64,000 nucleotides of DNA. Source: JBGSQR01 sp964509295 (GTDB lineage: Bacteria; Desulfobacterota; Desulfuromonadia; Geobacterales; Pseudopelobacteraceae). Below the pieces are notes generated by a model. That model saw only the letters and a list, made by a program, of their open reading frames with translations. It was not told the DNA's origin and did no database searches. The stretch spans positions 29,979 to 93,978 of the forward strand of contig CAZDWS010000014.1 in NCBI GenBank assembly GCA_964509295.1, in the 5' to 3' direction. Positions 44,572 to 52,631 of this stretch are shown here, piece by piece (within the stretch, counting starts at the first letter, position 1; each line of letters starts with the position of its first letter). Position numbers and translations under genes: made by a program.

Positions 44572-45653
44572 TTAAATGGATTCAGGCCTTTGAATATATC
44601 TGCCAGAGAGCGTTCTACGAGAATACTTGGAATAATGCTCATGCCGACCCGTAAAGTGTGTTCAGGGTCGCTGTTGGGATCAATAGTGATTTTAACCGGC
44701 ACCCGCTGAACAACCTTAACGTAATTTCCGGTGGCATTTTCAGGAGGCAGCAATGAAAAAGCCGCCCCGGTCCCGGCCATAATGCTGTCAACACGCCCTG
44801 AAAAAATTTTGCCGGGGTATGAATCAGCTGTGAATTCTACTTTTAGACCAGGTTTGATATGTGTCAGTTGTCCTTCTTTGTAGTTTGCAGTTATCCACAC
44901 ATCCTGAAGCGGAACCAGTGCCATTAAAGGCTGTCCGGCTTGAATGTTGCTACCGGCCTCTATCCCTTTACGGGTAATATATCCATCTCTGGGGGCTGTG
45001 ACACGTGTATAGGAAAGCTGCAGTCCAGCCTCTTCCAGTTGGGCTTTTTTCTGGAGCACTTTTGCCTTGTTTCCCCCGTTGCCGGATAGTCCTGCCTCGG
45101 CCAGGGCCCGTTTCAGTGATTCCTCAGCTTCCTTAAACTGTGAACCGGCAATTGTTTTAGCTGTTTTAAGTCGATCAAGCTGTTCTTTTGGTATTACCTC
45201 TCTGTTATATAGAGCTTCTCCACGATTCAGATCCAGCATTGACTGATCAAATTTAGCCTTGGCCAATTGTACGGTTGCTCTGGCCACCTCTGCTTTTTGA
45301 AATTCACCCCTGTTTTCATTCTCGGCCATTGCAACACCGGCTGTGGCACTGCTGACTCTTACACGATAGTCACTTTCATCTATCTCAACCAGTAAGTCTC
45401 CCTGCTTTACAAACTGATTGTCGTTTGCCATCACCCGTTTGACAGTACCTGACACTTTTGGGGAAATGGATACGACTCTGGCTTCAATAAAAGCGTTATC
45501 GGTCTCGATATGCGTACTGTTCCTGATCCACCACTTAACAATAAACCAGATACAGACCAGAATAACCAAAATAACCAGGGCAATCTTCTGCTTGCTGATA
45601 CTGTTAGGAATCCCATTTTGGGTCTGTTTTTCTTCTAGTATCTCTTCCGGCAT
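44568..45653 (-). CDS. emrA: Membrane fusion protein EmrA/HlyD family
   Basis: 361 residues. A cytosolic N-terminus and one anchor helix (IALVILVILVCIWFIVKWWI), then a lipoyl/barrel-sandwich half (IEARVVSISPKVSGTVKRVM, QFVKQGDLLVEIDESDYRVR), a coiled-coil hairpin (about 100-190), and the second half with QLSYTRVTAPRDGYITRKGI and ITANYKEGQLTHIKPG. It bridges EmrB to the outer membrane TolC-type channel. GGAGG lies 4 bases before its start. It follows the tolC-family gene by 33 bases. Confidence 0.93.
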   Translation of the reverse strand: MPEEILEEKQTQNGIPNSISKQKIALVILVILVCIWFIVKWWIRNSTHIETDNAFIEARVVSISPKVSGTVKRVMANDNQFVKQGDLLVEIDESDYRVRVSSATAGVAMAENENRGEFQKAEVARATVQLAKAKFDQSMLDLNRGEALYNREVIPKEQLDRLKTAKTIAGSQFKEAEESLKRALAEAGLSGNGGNKAKVLQKKAQLEEAGLQLSYTRVTAPRDGYITRKGIEAGSNIQAGQPLMALVPLQDVWITANYKEGQLTHIKPGLKVEFTADSYPGKIFSGRVDSIMAGTGAAFSLLPPENATGNYVKVVQRVPVKITIDPNSDPEHTLRVGMSIIPSILVERSLADIFKGLNPFK

Positions 45654-45686
45654 ATTTCCTCCAACTCCATTTCTTGCAAATCTGAT

Positions 45687-46961
45687 TTAAAGTCTGCCAA
45701 CTGCTCGTTTCAGGCGTGCCAGAGAGATTTGGTGCTCATACAGGGCACTGAAATAATCTGTTTTGGTCTGAGTTAGCAGGGTCTGGGCATCCAGTACCTC
45801 AGTTGCTGTTCCTACTCGTTCCTTATATCGTTCGCTATTTATTCGAAGGTTCTCTTCGCTTTGTCTGATGGCTGCTTCGGAAACAGAAATCTTTTCAGCC
45901 GCAACGCGAACATTATTTTTAGTGGTAGCTATTTCCAGCCTGATCTGACTTTCGGTTTGATGAAGAAGGTCGAGACTTCTGTAACGATTTCTGATGGCCT
46001 TTTCTTTCGTGGCGGTGGTGGAAAAGCCGTCAAATACGTTTAATTTGATGCCGATGAATGCGGAGTATATTGTCTGTTCGCGAGCTTTTTCATTTTGAAC
46101 ATAATCCATTCCCAGCCTTGTATATAGCTCCGGCATAAATCCATTTGATGTTTCTTTTACTTCTGATTCACTCGCCTCAATACCCTGACGTAATGCCAGA
46201 ATTTCATTGCGGCGGTTAAATGTATCCGCTTCGTTCTGATTGCTGGATTCAGAATCTTCTATCACAGCTTTATCGTCCAGAGTTGCCCTGAAAGTTTCTT
46301 CAGCGCCGGTCAGGTAATTGAGTTGAAGCCATGAGTTGTTATGGAGATTATTGATGGAAATGAGTTTTTGTCTTGCAGCAGCAAGTCGTACATTGGCTTG
46401 CAAAACATCATTGCGTGTAACAACTCCTTCTTCGAAAAGTGCTTGTGCTATTTTACGATGCTGTTCTATCTGGGTGACTTCATCCTGGGCATTATTGATT
46501 AGTTTCTCTGATTCTAGGATTCCGTAGTAGGCTTCAATTACCTGTAAAAAAGTATCGGACTGGCGAGCCTTGAGCAGGTTGGAAGTAAGTCCGGCAGTTG
46601 AAATCGCCTGTTGTTTACGTGCCTCGCGTCGACCAAAATCATAGATCGTGTAATTGGCTGAAACATTGGCCGTAGCGTACTGAGCTTCCTGGGTTTCAGC
46701 AATGTTTCCGGCAATTACTACGGCCTGTGGCATATGCTGCATTGTATATCCTGCCTGTGCATCAATACGTGGGTATTGTGATGATGAAACTAGACGCACA
46801 TTTTCTTCTGCAATTCGGCTGTCCCAGGCAGATGTTTTGAGAGTTGGGTTATTAGTCTTTGCCCGCTTCAGGCAATCATTCAGAGTCAATGTTTCTGCTT
46901 TAACCGTACCGACCAGGCAGAGCACTATGGCAGTTATAAAACTAATAAGTCGGATTTTCAT
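45687..46961 (-). CDS. TolC-family outer membrane channel of the Emr pump
   Basis: 424 residues with a signal peptide (MKIRLISFITAIVLCLVGTV, cleavage near VKA-ET). OEP repeats: LNDCLKRAKTNNPTLKTSAW, IYDFGRREARKQQAISTAGL, GVVTRNDVLQANVRLAAARQ, VFDGFSTTATKEKAIRNRYR and VGTATEVLDAQTLLTQTKTD. ATG 46961 was chosen because AGGAG lies about 9 bases upstream; the longer frame would start six codons earlier with no benefit. Its start lies 20 bases inside the marR gene, so translation is probably coupled. Confidence 0.92.
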   Translation of the reverse strand: MKIRLISFITAIVLCLVGTVKAETLTLNDCLKRAKTNNPTLKTSAWDSRIAEENVRLVSSSQYPRIDAQAGYTMQHMPQAVVIAGNIAETQEAQYATANVSANYTIYDFGRREARKQQAISTAGLTSNLLKARQSDTFLQVIEAYYGILESEKLINNAQDEVTQIEQHRKIAQALFEEGVVTRNDVLQANVRLAAARQKLISINNLHNNSWLQLNYLTGAEETFRATLDDKAVIEDSESSNQNEADTFNRRNEILALRQGIEASESEVKETSNGFMPELYTRLGMDYVQNEKAREQTIYSAFIGIKLNVFDGFSTTATKEKAIRNRYRSLDLLHQTESQIRLEIATTKNNVRVAAEKISVSEAAIRQSEENLRINSERYKERVGTATEVLDAQTLLTQTKTDYFSALYEHQISLARLKRAVGRL

Positions 46962-47385
46962 ATATCTTCTCCTCACCACGCAGTGTTTCCAATAATCTTG
47001 TTAATTCATTTATATCCGAATCATTTAGACCTGATGTCAGTTTTGAAATGGCTCTTTGGGAGCACTCCAGAAGAGGGCTCTCCAGCTCTCTTCCTTTTTG
47101 TGACAGACGGATTAGATGAGCCCTTCTGTCACCTGGATGCGGGTGTCGTTCCACTAAGCCAGCTCTTTCAAGTCTATCAATCAGGCCACCCAAAGTAGTT
47201 CTGTCGACCTGACATTTCTCAGAAAGTTCTACTTGCGTTATACCATCCTCCTGCCATAAAAAACGAAGAAGTCCAAATTGTGGTGGTGTCAATTCATAGG
47301 GTTCAAGTTCGTTTTTGAATATGGCAAAAGCCCGCTGGTATGCTTTTGCAAGCAGAAAGCCGAGACTGTTTTCAATATTATGCAT
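46942..47385 (-). CDS. MarR-family transcriptional regulator of the Emr operon
   Basis: 147 residues. A winged helix-turn-helix of the MarR type (TQVELSEKCQVDRTTLGGLI and DRLERAGLVERHPHPGDRRA with the DxRxh wing) between dimer helices. It is the first gene of marR-tolC-emrA-emrB and is read from a strong promoter 30 bp upstream. MarR proteins usually repress such operons until a phenolic or lipophilic drug binds, so autoregulated repression is expected. The start ATG 47385 has AAGAGG 9 bases upstream. Confidence 0.92.
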   Translation of the reverse strand: MHNIENSLGFLLAKAYQRAFAIFKNELEPYELTPPQFGLLRFLWQEDGITQVELSEKCQVDRTTLGGLIDRLERAGLVERHPHPGDRRAHLIRLSQKGRELESPLLECSQRAISKLTSGLNDSDINELTRLLETLRGEEKIYENPTY

Positions 47386-47414
47386 ATAAATTTACCTCTT
47401 AATCAGATAAAGTC

Positions 47415-47442
47415 ATTATACAGATAGTCAGTATGCTGTCAA
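47415..47442 (-). promoter_or_regulatory. Sigma-70 promoter of the marR-emr operon
   Basis: On the minus strand: TTGACA (47442-47437), 16-bp spacer, perfect TATAAT (47420-47415). Such a strong promoter needs a repressor; within the spacer lies a weak dyad ACAG...CTGT (47420-47439) that could be the MarR site, but its symmetry is poor. Confidence 0.8.
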
Positions 47443-47497
47443 TAGTGGTGACTCCAAAACCGTTTACATTAATGTCAGTTTTTCATATCATGCCCAA

Positions 47498-47965
47498 ATG
47501 ACTGTAATCGAGGAAATTGTTATAAGAGCAATGTCAATTGCCGATTTAGAAGATGTGATAAAAATCGAGCAGCTCTGTTATTCACCACCATGGAAAAAAG
47601 AACACTTTATACATGAAATTCACTCTCCGGTTTCGTTTCCTTTTGTGCTGACTATAAATGGACTTGTGGCAGGATACCTTTGCTTGATGTCTCTTTTTGA
47701 AGAGGCCCAGATTATGAATATTACGGTATCTAGCCAATATCGAGGAAAAGGCCTGGCACAAATGTTGATTGAGTTTGCAGTTAAGACCGCTGCTGAAAAA
47801 GGTGCTGATAATCTGGTTCTTGAGGTTCGTGAGTCTAATGCTGCTGCGATTTCGCTGTATGAAAAAAATGGTTTTGTTCGCTATTTCGTAAGGAAAAAGT
47901 ATTATGAGGGGCTTGAAGATGCCCTTCTTTTGGAGAAGTCTTTAAAAAATCAGATGCAGGAGTAA
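47498..47965 (+). CDS. rimI: Ribosomal protein S18-alanine N-acetyltransferase (GNAT)
   Basis: 155 residues. GNAT motifs: IEQLCYSPPWKKEHFIHEIH at the start, NITVSSQYRGKGLAQMLIEF with the acetyl-CoA loop QYRGKG, and LVLEVRESNAAAISLYEKNG followed by FVRYFVRKKYYEGLEDALLL. This matches RimI, which acetylates the N-terminus of protein S18. The start is not certain: the ATG at 47498 has no good ribosome site, and ATG 47531 lies 11 codons on. It is first in a row with pyrK and pyrD, which start 2 and 4 bases after the preceding stops. Confidence 0.85.
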   Translation: MTVIEEIVIRAMSIADLEDVIKIEQLCYSPPWKKEHFIHEIHSPVSFPFVLTINGLVAGYLCLMSLFEEAQIMNITVSSQYRGKGLAQMLIEFAVKTAAEKGADNLVLEVRESNAAAISLYEKNGFVRYFVRKKYYEGLEDALLLEKSLKNQMQE

Positions 47966-47967
47966 AT

Positions 47968-48786
47968 ATGCAGTTTAAATCAATGATAATATCCAATTCT
48001 GAGGTTTCTCCAGGATACTGGAAGATGCGCATGACCGCACCGGAAGAGTTTTCTCTTGCCAAACCGGGACAATTCGTCATGGTGCGGGTTAATGCGGCTA
48101 TTGATCCGCTTCTCAGGCGGCCATTTGGAATTTTTGATGTTGGCATTTATACGCCTGATTATGCAGGTGCCACAGCTCAGCCATATTTTGAAATACTTTA
48201 CAGGGTTGTGGGTAAGGGAACCTCAATGCTGTCAGGTCTGCATGAGACTGATCAGTTGGATATATTGGGGCCACTTGGCAAGGGTTTTGGCCTGGGATCA
48301 CCAAACGAGAGAAAAATTATCGTTGGTGGAGGGGTAGGGATGGCTCCGTTATATATGCTGGCCAAGGAGCTGGTTAAACAGTCGGCAGTCAGCCTTTTTG
48401 CAGGAGGTCGCACTCGCGATGATATCCTTTGTATTACTGAATTTGAACGGCTGGGGGTTGAGTGTTATGTGGCCACAGAAGACGGCTCACTGGGTAAATG
48501 CGGTCTGGTTACCGAGGCTCTGGTCAGTAGTCTGGCAAAGGGATCCAGGGAGACTTCAGTTTTTGCTTGCGGTCCGCACGGCATGCTCAAGGCTGTAGCC
48601 GGCATAGCCTCAGATCACGACATTAAATGTCAGGTTTCGTTGGAAGGTTACATGGCCTGTGGCGTGGGTGCTTGTTTGGGGTGTGTAACACCTGGGAAAA
48701 ATCACACAGCAGATACTCCTGACTTCCGTTGTGTCTGTGCTGAAGGCCCGGTTTTTGATGGTAAAGAACTTGGATGGGGGTGCTAG
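47968..48786 (+). CDS. pyrK: Dihydroorotate dehydrogenase electron transfer subunit
   Basis: 272 residues. A ferredoxin-reductase fold: FAD site PLLRRPFGIFDV (RPFG for RxFS/T), YRVVGKGTSML, NAD site GGGVGMAPLYMLAKEL, and at the C-terminus a 2Fe-2S cluster with CGVGACLGCV and the last Cys in FRCVCAEGPVF. It passes electrons from PyrD to NAD+ in the class 1B enzyme, an oxygen-independent step of pyrimidine synthesis. AGGAG lies 5 bases before the start. pyrD follows in the same row. Confidence 0.94.
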   Translation: MQFKSMIISNSEVSPGYWKMRMTAPEEFSLAKPGQFVMVRVNAAIDPLLRRPFGIFDVGIYTPDYAGATAQPYFEILYRVVGKGTSMLSGLHETDQLDILGPLGKGFGLGSPNERKIIVGGGVGMAPLYMLAKELVKQSAVSLFAGGRTRDDILCITEFERLGVECYVATEDGSLGKCGLVTEALVSSLAKGSRETSVFACGPHGMLKAVAGIASDHDIKCQVSLEGYMACGVGACLGCVTPGKNHTADTPDFRCVCAEGPVFDGKELGWGC

Positions 48787-48790
48787 CGTC

Positions 48791-49702
48791 ATGAAACCGG
48801 ACATGTCTGTCACAGTAGCAGGTATCAAGCTCCGAAACCCGGTTATGACCGCCTCCGGCACTTTTGGTTATGCCGAAGAATTTGCCGAATATGTTGATCT
48901 TGAGAAAATAGGTGCGTTTGTAACAAAAGGACTTTCACTGAAGCCTAAAGCCGGGAACCCGACACCTCGAATTGTGGAAACACCAGGCGGTATGTTGAAT
49001 GCCATCGGACTTCAAAATGTGGGTATTGATGCCTTTATTGCCCAAAAAGTCCCATTTTTGCGGACCGTAAATACTCCGGCTATTGTTAATTTTTTTGGTA
49101 ATACAATTGATGAATATGTGGAAATGGCTGCCAGGCTGAATGAAATACCCGAAATAGCCGGTTTGGAAATAAATATTTCCTGTCCCAACGTTAAACAGGG
49201 AGGCATCGTTTTTGGTACTGATCCGCATTGTGCCGCCGATGTGGTCTCAGCCTGCCGTAAGGCAACCAATAAAGCACTGATTGTAAAGCTTTCTCCCAAT
49301 GTGACAGATGTGACAGTCATGGCAAAGGCTTGCGAAGATGCAGGTGCCGATGCTCTTTCACTTATAAATACCCTGACCGGTATGGCTATTGATATTGAGC
49401 GCCGCAGACCTGTACTGGCCAATATAACCGGTGGTCTGTCTGGCCCAGCCATTAAGCCGGTCGCGTTAAGGATGGTCTGGCAGGTTTCAAAATGCGTCAG
49501 TCTGCCCATAATTGGTATTGGTGGGATTATGAATGCTACTGATGCACTGGAATTCATCATGGCTGGAGCTACGGCTGTTCAGGTCGGTACTGCCAGTTTT
49601 GTAAATCCTTCTGCAGCTCAGGATATTGCTGCCGGGATGGAAAAATGGCTAGCTGAAAAAGGTGTTGCAGATATTAAAAGCTTGATTGGTGCTCTGAAAT
49701 AA
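48791..49702 (+). CDS. pyrD: Dihydroorotate dehydrogenase, class 1B catalytic subunit
   Basis: 303 residues. FMN barrel with NPVMTASGTFGYAEEF, GAFVTKGLSLKPKAGNP, GLEINISCPNVKQGG (catalytic Cys of class 1 enzymes), LSLINTLTGMAID, GGLSGPAIKPVALRM and PIIGIGGIMNATDALEFI. It oxidises dihydroorotate to orotate. ATG 48791 was chosen: GGGGG lies about 9 bases upstream, and the pyrK stop lies 4 bases before. Class 1B is confirmed by the PyrK partner. Confidence 0.95.
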   Translation: MKPDMSVTVAGIKLRNPVMTASGTFGYAEEFAEYVDLEKIGAFVTKGLSLKPKAGNPTPRIVETPGGMLNAIGLQNVGIDAFIAQKVPFLRTVNTPAIVNFFGNTIDEYVEMAARLNEIPEIAGLEINISCPNVKQGGIVFGTDPHCAADVVSACRKATNKALIVKLSPNVTDVTVMAKACEDAGADALSLINTLTGMAIDIERRRPVLANITGGLSGPAIKPVALRMVWQVSKCVSLPIIGIGGIMNATDALEFIMAGATAVQVGTASFVNPSAAQDIAAGMEKWLAEKGVADIKSLIGALK

Positions 49703-49717
49703 CGGATGGTAACTATC

Positions 49718-50752
49718 ATGGCAGAAGTTGAAAATTTCACAGGCTGGCCAGGTAAAGCGGCCAAAATACTTTTGTGGCTGGCTGCATTGGCCGGTTTTTC
49801 TCTTTCGTTTGCGTCATATTTTAAAATCTGCTCAATTTCATGCAGCGAGGTAAGCAACTATACTATATTTGGTCTGGATTTTGGCTTGTTCGGGATTGGC
49901 TATTTTACGTTTCTGATGATTGCGTTAGCTTTGAAACATCGGTATAAGCAGGTTTTATGGCTAGTTTTACTGCTGCTGTTTTCTTCTGCTGGAGCTGAAG
50001 TTAGATTCATTTGGGTACAAAAGTATGAGATAGGTCAGTGGTGCCCTGTCTGTCTGGCTATCGCATCGGCAGTATTTGTAGGTTGTATTGCTGCTGTCTG
50101 GGAGTCATTTCTAAAATTTAGAGTTAAAGGGGTAGGTATGAAGTCAAAATTTTCATTTATAGTTGTTATAACGGCATTTTTTGTCTTGGGTTTAGGTGCT
50201 GCCCTGCTTGGCGTAAAGAAAGAGGCCGATGCCGCTGAACTTGATCTTTTTCTTGGAAAGACATCAAGCCCAACAACGGTTTATTTTGTAAGTGACTGGT
50301 TCTGTCCGGCCTGTATAAAAATGGAGCCGGTAATTGATGATATGTATCCTGGAGTTGCCAAGCTGGCCAGGATAAGTTTCGTTGATTTTCCAATTCATAA
50401 GGAAACGATCAATTATACACCCTACAATCTGCAGTTTCTGGCATTTGAAAAACGTAAATACATCAGTCTGAGAAAAGCTCTGGCTGGATTGGCGCTTAAA
50501 AATAAAAAACCTACGGATGCTGCTGTACAGGCTGCAATTGCTCCTCTGGGTGTTAAGTTGCGAACTCTTAGTAATTCTGATGTGCTCTATGGAATGCAGG
50601 CTAATCTGATGGTTTACAGAGGCTTTGATGTGAATTCGACTCCTTCTGTGGTTATTACCAATTCTAAAACCAAGAAGAATAAAATTTTAGTGGGTACGCA
50701 GATCAGTGAACTGGCTGTCAAGACGGCTATTACTGAAGTTGAAGCCAAGTAG
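49718..50752 (+). CDS. VKOR-DsbA fusion: disulfide-forming membrane enzyme
   Basis: 344 residues. The N-terminal half is a four-helix VKOR-like domain with the outer loop pair C38/C42 (KICSISCSE) and the quinone-reducing pair C109-x-x-C112 (QWCPVC). The C-terminal half, after a further helix (FSFIVVITAFFVLGLGAALL), is a DsbA-like thioredoxin domain with C196-P-A-C199 and the cis-Pro loop as NSTPSVVI. VKOR reoxidises DsbA with quinone; the fusion joins both in one chain, replacing DsbB + DsbA. Start: ATG 49718 with GGATGG 8 bases upstream, or ATG 49706 four codons earlier. It follows pyrD in the same row without an obvious functional link. Confidence 0.85.
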   Translation: MAEVENFTGWPGKAAKILLWLAALAGFSLSFASYFKICSISCSEVSNYTIFGLDFGLFGIGYFTFLMIALALKHRYKQVLWLVLLLLFSSAGAEVRFIWVQKYEIGQWCPVCLAIASAVFVGCIAAVWESFLKFRVKGVGMKSKFSFIVVITAFFVLGLGAALLGVKKEADAAELDLFLGKTSSPTTVYFVSDWFCPACIKMEPVIDDMYPGVAKLARISFVDFPIHKETINYTPYNLQFLAFEKRKYISLRKALAGLALKNKKPTDAAVQAAIAPLGVKLRTLSNSDVLYGMQANLMVYRGFDVNSTPSVVITNSKTKKNKILVGTQISELAVKTAITEVEAK

Positions 50753-50759
50753 CCCGGAT

Positions 50760-51170
50760 TTGGATCATCCTATCCCACATATTCATGTGGCCTGTGCCAT
50801 TATCGAAAGAGATGGTTTTGTTTTAGCGGCACAGAGAAGTCCTGTCATGAGTCTGCCACTTAAGTGGGAATTTCCCGGGGGGAAGATTGATGCTGGTGAA
50901 ACTCCTCAGGACTGCCTGCAAAGGGAACTGATTGAAGAGCTGGGGATTCGTATTAAAATTGGGAAGCAGCTTTCACTGACTACACACAGTTACCAGGGCT
51001 TTACTGTAACGCTATATCCCTATGTATGCAGTATTGGCTCTGGTGAGCCTGTTTTACATGAACATGCCGCAGTTAATTGGTGTAAGCCTGACAAGCTGAC
51101 TTTACTGGACTGGGCAGAAGCAGATGGGCCGGTGATCAAAGAATACCTACAACAGCTGGGTCTGTCCTGA
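50760..51170 (+). CDS. mutT: MutT/NUDIX 8-oxo-dGTP-type hydrolase
   Basis: 136 residues from this start. The Nudix box is complete (GGKIDAGETPQDCLQRELIE then ELGI, that is Gx5Ex7REUxEExGU), and HIHVACAIIERDGFVLAAQR and HEHAAVNWCKPDKLTLLDWA fit MutT. It clears oxidised nucleotides. The start is uncertain: TTG 50760 gives the usual short N-terminus, but no good ribosome site lies before it; GTG 50706 would overlap the previous gene by 47 bases. No ATG is available before the domain. Confidence 0.82.
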   Translation: MDHPIPHIHVACAIIERDGFVLAAQRSPVMSLPLKWEFPGGKIDAGETPQDCLQRELIEELGIRIKIGKQLSLTTHSYQGFTVTLYPYVCSIGSGEPVLHEHAAVNWCKPDKLTLLDWAEADGPVIKEYLQQLGLS

Positions 51171-51183
51171 TTTTGTTGAGGCC

Positions 51184-51612
51184 TCAACCGATATGCATTA
51201 CGCCTAGTGAAGCTCTTTCGTGGTTCGTGTAAGAGCTGTAAGCAGAATCACCATATAGAGCAACCGCAACCCAGTGCTTATCCCTGACAATCGCTACTTT
51301 GATTTTCAGACTGGTGTCTGCACCCAGGTCGCTGATTATACCTTTTAAAGCATCAAGCCCGGCATGTACGATTGCGTGGACCTGCGTATCTTTCTTTTCT
51401 ATTAAATCATTCTGAATTGCACAACCGATCAAAGATTTAACAAAAATCTTTTTAATATCAGTCGTAATTCCTGAGACAAACGTTACAGCCAGTTTCTGGT
51501 CGTTTTCGGAGTTGTTAATGAGACTTTTAACAAGCTCTTCTTCTTTTTCATCTGAACAAGCCGCTATAAGGGCAATTTTACCTATCCGTTTGATTTTAAG
51601 ATTTATTTCCAT
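51184..51612 (-). CDS. HutP-family RNA-binding antiterminator homologue
   Basis: 142 residues (Bacillus HutP: 148). The match covers the whole length: VHAIVHAGLDALKGI corresponds to the HutP segment SHALYHATMEALHG, HWVAVALYGD to DWIAVSLYGT, and NHERASLGVMHIG to EHETFGVGINHI. The three histidines that bind Mg2+ in HutP (H73, H77, H138) align with H79, H83 and H131. HutP binds UAG repeats in RNA when L-histidine is bound and stops termination. No hut gene is present in the window, so target and ligand are unknown. ATG 51612 was chosen: AAGGTG lies 9 bases upstream. It is convergent with mutT. Confidence 0.8.
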   Translation of the reverse strand: MEINLKIKRIGKIALIAACSDEKEEELVKSLINNSENDQKLAVTFVSGITTDIKKIFVKSLIGCAIQNDLIEKKDTQVHAIVHAGLDALKGIISDLGADTSLKIKVAIVRDKHWVAVALYGDSAYSSYTNHERASLGVMHIG

Positions 51613-52049
51613 GAAGTGATTCACCTTTTTCAGAAAATTTTGTGTCTCGGTAAAACAGACAGAAAATATTCGAGATTATTGGATAGTGTCATTGCAGGCC
51701 TGTTTGGCCAAAGTTTGAGATGATATTAGTGTCTTTAAGAGTTTTGTCAAGATTAAATGCTTGATATTGTTACGGTTAAACAAGTTTAACACTTTGCCTG
51801 GTAAAATTGTTTGCTGTTTTGGTGAGGTTTTAAATAATGATCAGATCATATATGATCAAAAACATGATCTGTGTAATGGAACTCATTGATTATTAGATTA
51901 GTTTTTATATGTTAGCGACTTGAAAGCTCCATATAATTGGATTGACTACGGTTTGTGTCAAGTGTTATGATTCGCAGGCTTTTTAACATGTTTACAGGTT
52001 AAATATTTTGCTTGATATATAATGTCATTGTTAATACATAGGCGGTATT
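51613..52049. other. 437-bp AT-rich intergenic region with nested GATC palindromes
   Basis: No gene was found. At 51837-51871 lie overlapping dyads built of ATGATC: ATGATC-A-GATCAT (51837-51849), the perfect 14-bp palindrome GATCATATATGATC (51844-51857) and CAGATCAT / ATGATCTG (51842-51849 with 51864-51871). They look like a multi-site operator or alternative hairpins. A TATAAT box at 52018-52023 may be the -10 of the gene at 52050, with no good -35. Confidence 0.5.
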
Positions 52050-52502
52050 GTGAGCGATAATGGAAACGAAGTGGCTGGCTTGGTTAAAACAGAAATACAG
52101 CCAAGAAGAATTTGGGGACTGGCAGCTGCAGGTGTTTCAAATAAACTGATTGCCATAATCATGGCTCTGTTGTTTTTTGGTTCGGCCAATCTGTTTTCTT
52201 CTCTGGTTTCACTGGTCAATCAGAACTTTCAGGGGTTTTTGGTATACTTTGTAATCGCAATTATATATGCACTTCCAGCCTATGGATTATTAAATCTAAA
52301 CAAGTGGGCTAGACTTTTTCAATTGGTTTCCTCGTTATTTATGGTTATTACCGGTTTTATATCAATTTATGGTGGGAACAGGTTGGTCGGTGCTATATCA
52401 ATCATACTTCATGGCGTGATTGCTATGTATCTTCTGACGGAAAAGTGTCAGATGCTTTTCAAGTCGCAACGTATCAGTGCTAATGAAGAACAGGGTACCT
52501 AG
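52050..52502 (+). CDS. Small four-helix membrane protein, unknown
   Basis: 150 residues with four hydrophobic helices (LIAIIMALLFFGSANLFSSL, FLVYFVIAIIYALPAYGLLN, LFQLVSSLFMVITGFISIYG, LVGAISIILHGVIAMYLLTE) and short charged ends. It starts with GTG 52050, with GGCGG 5 bases before it. The pattern of paired helices around NLNKWARLFQLVSS is common in small DUF membrane proteins, but I cannot name the family. A terminator follows, so it is a single-gene unit between the HutP-like gene and ilvD. Confidence 0.65.
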   Translation: MSDNGNEVAGLVKTEIQPRRIWGLAAAGVSNKLIAIIMALLFFGSANLFSSLVSLVNQNFQGFLVYFVIAIIYALPAYGLLNLNKWARLFQLVSSLFMVITGFISIYGGNRLVGAISIILHGVIAMYLLTEKCQMLFKSQRISANEEQGT

Positions 52503-52547
52503 GACTAATAATTTTTGCTTTGATTTAATGGGCTTTTTACGGTCTGG

Positions 52548-52576
52548 GCTAAGACTAATAAGTCTTGGCTTTTTTT
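52548..52576 (+). terminator. Terminator before ilvD
   Basis: A 9-bp stem, GCTAAGACT / AGTCTTGGC, with one G-T pair and loop AATA, then seven T. It ends the transcript of the membrane protein gene 45 bases upstream; as it lies 56 bases before ilvD it could also act as an attenuator, though no leader peptide was seen. Confidence 0.85.
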
Positions 52577-52631
52577 GTCTATAAGTTGAGTTTTGTGTAA
52601 AAATACTAAACTGGCAGTAAAGGAGTATTAT

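Noticed and set aside
52548..52631. Leader-peptide attenuator for ilvD
   Set aside because: A terminator is present but no leader frame rich in Leu/Val/Ile codons precedes it.
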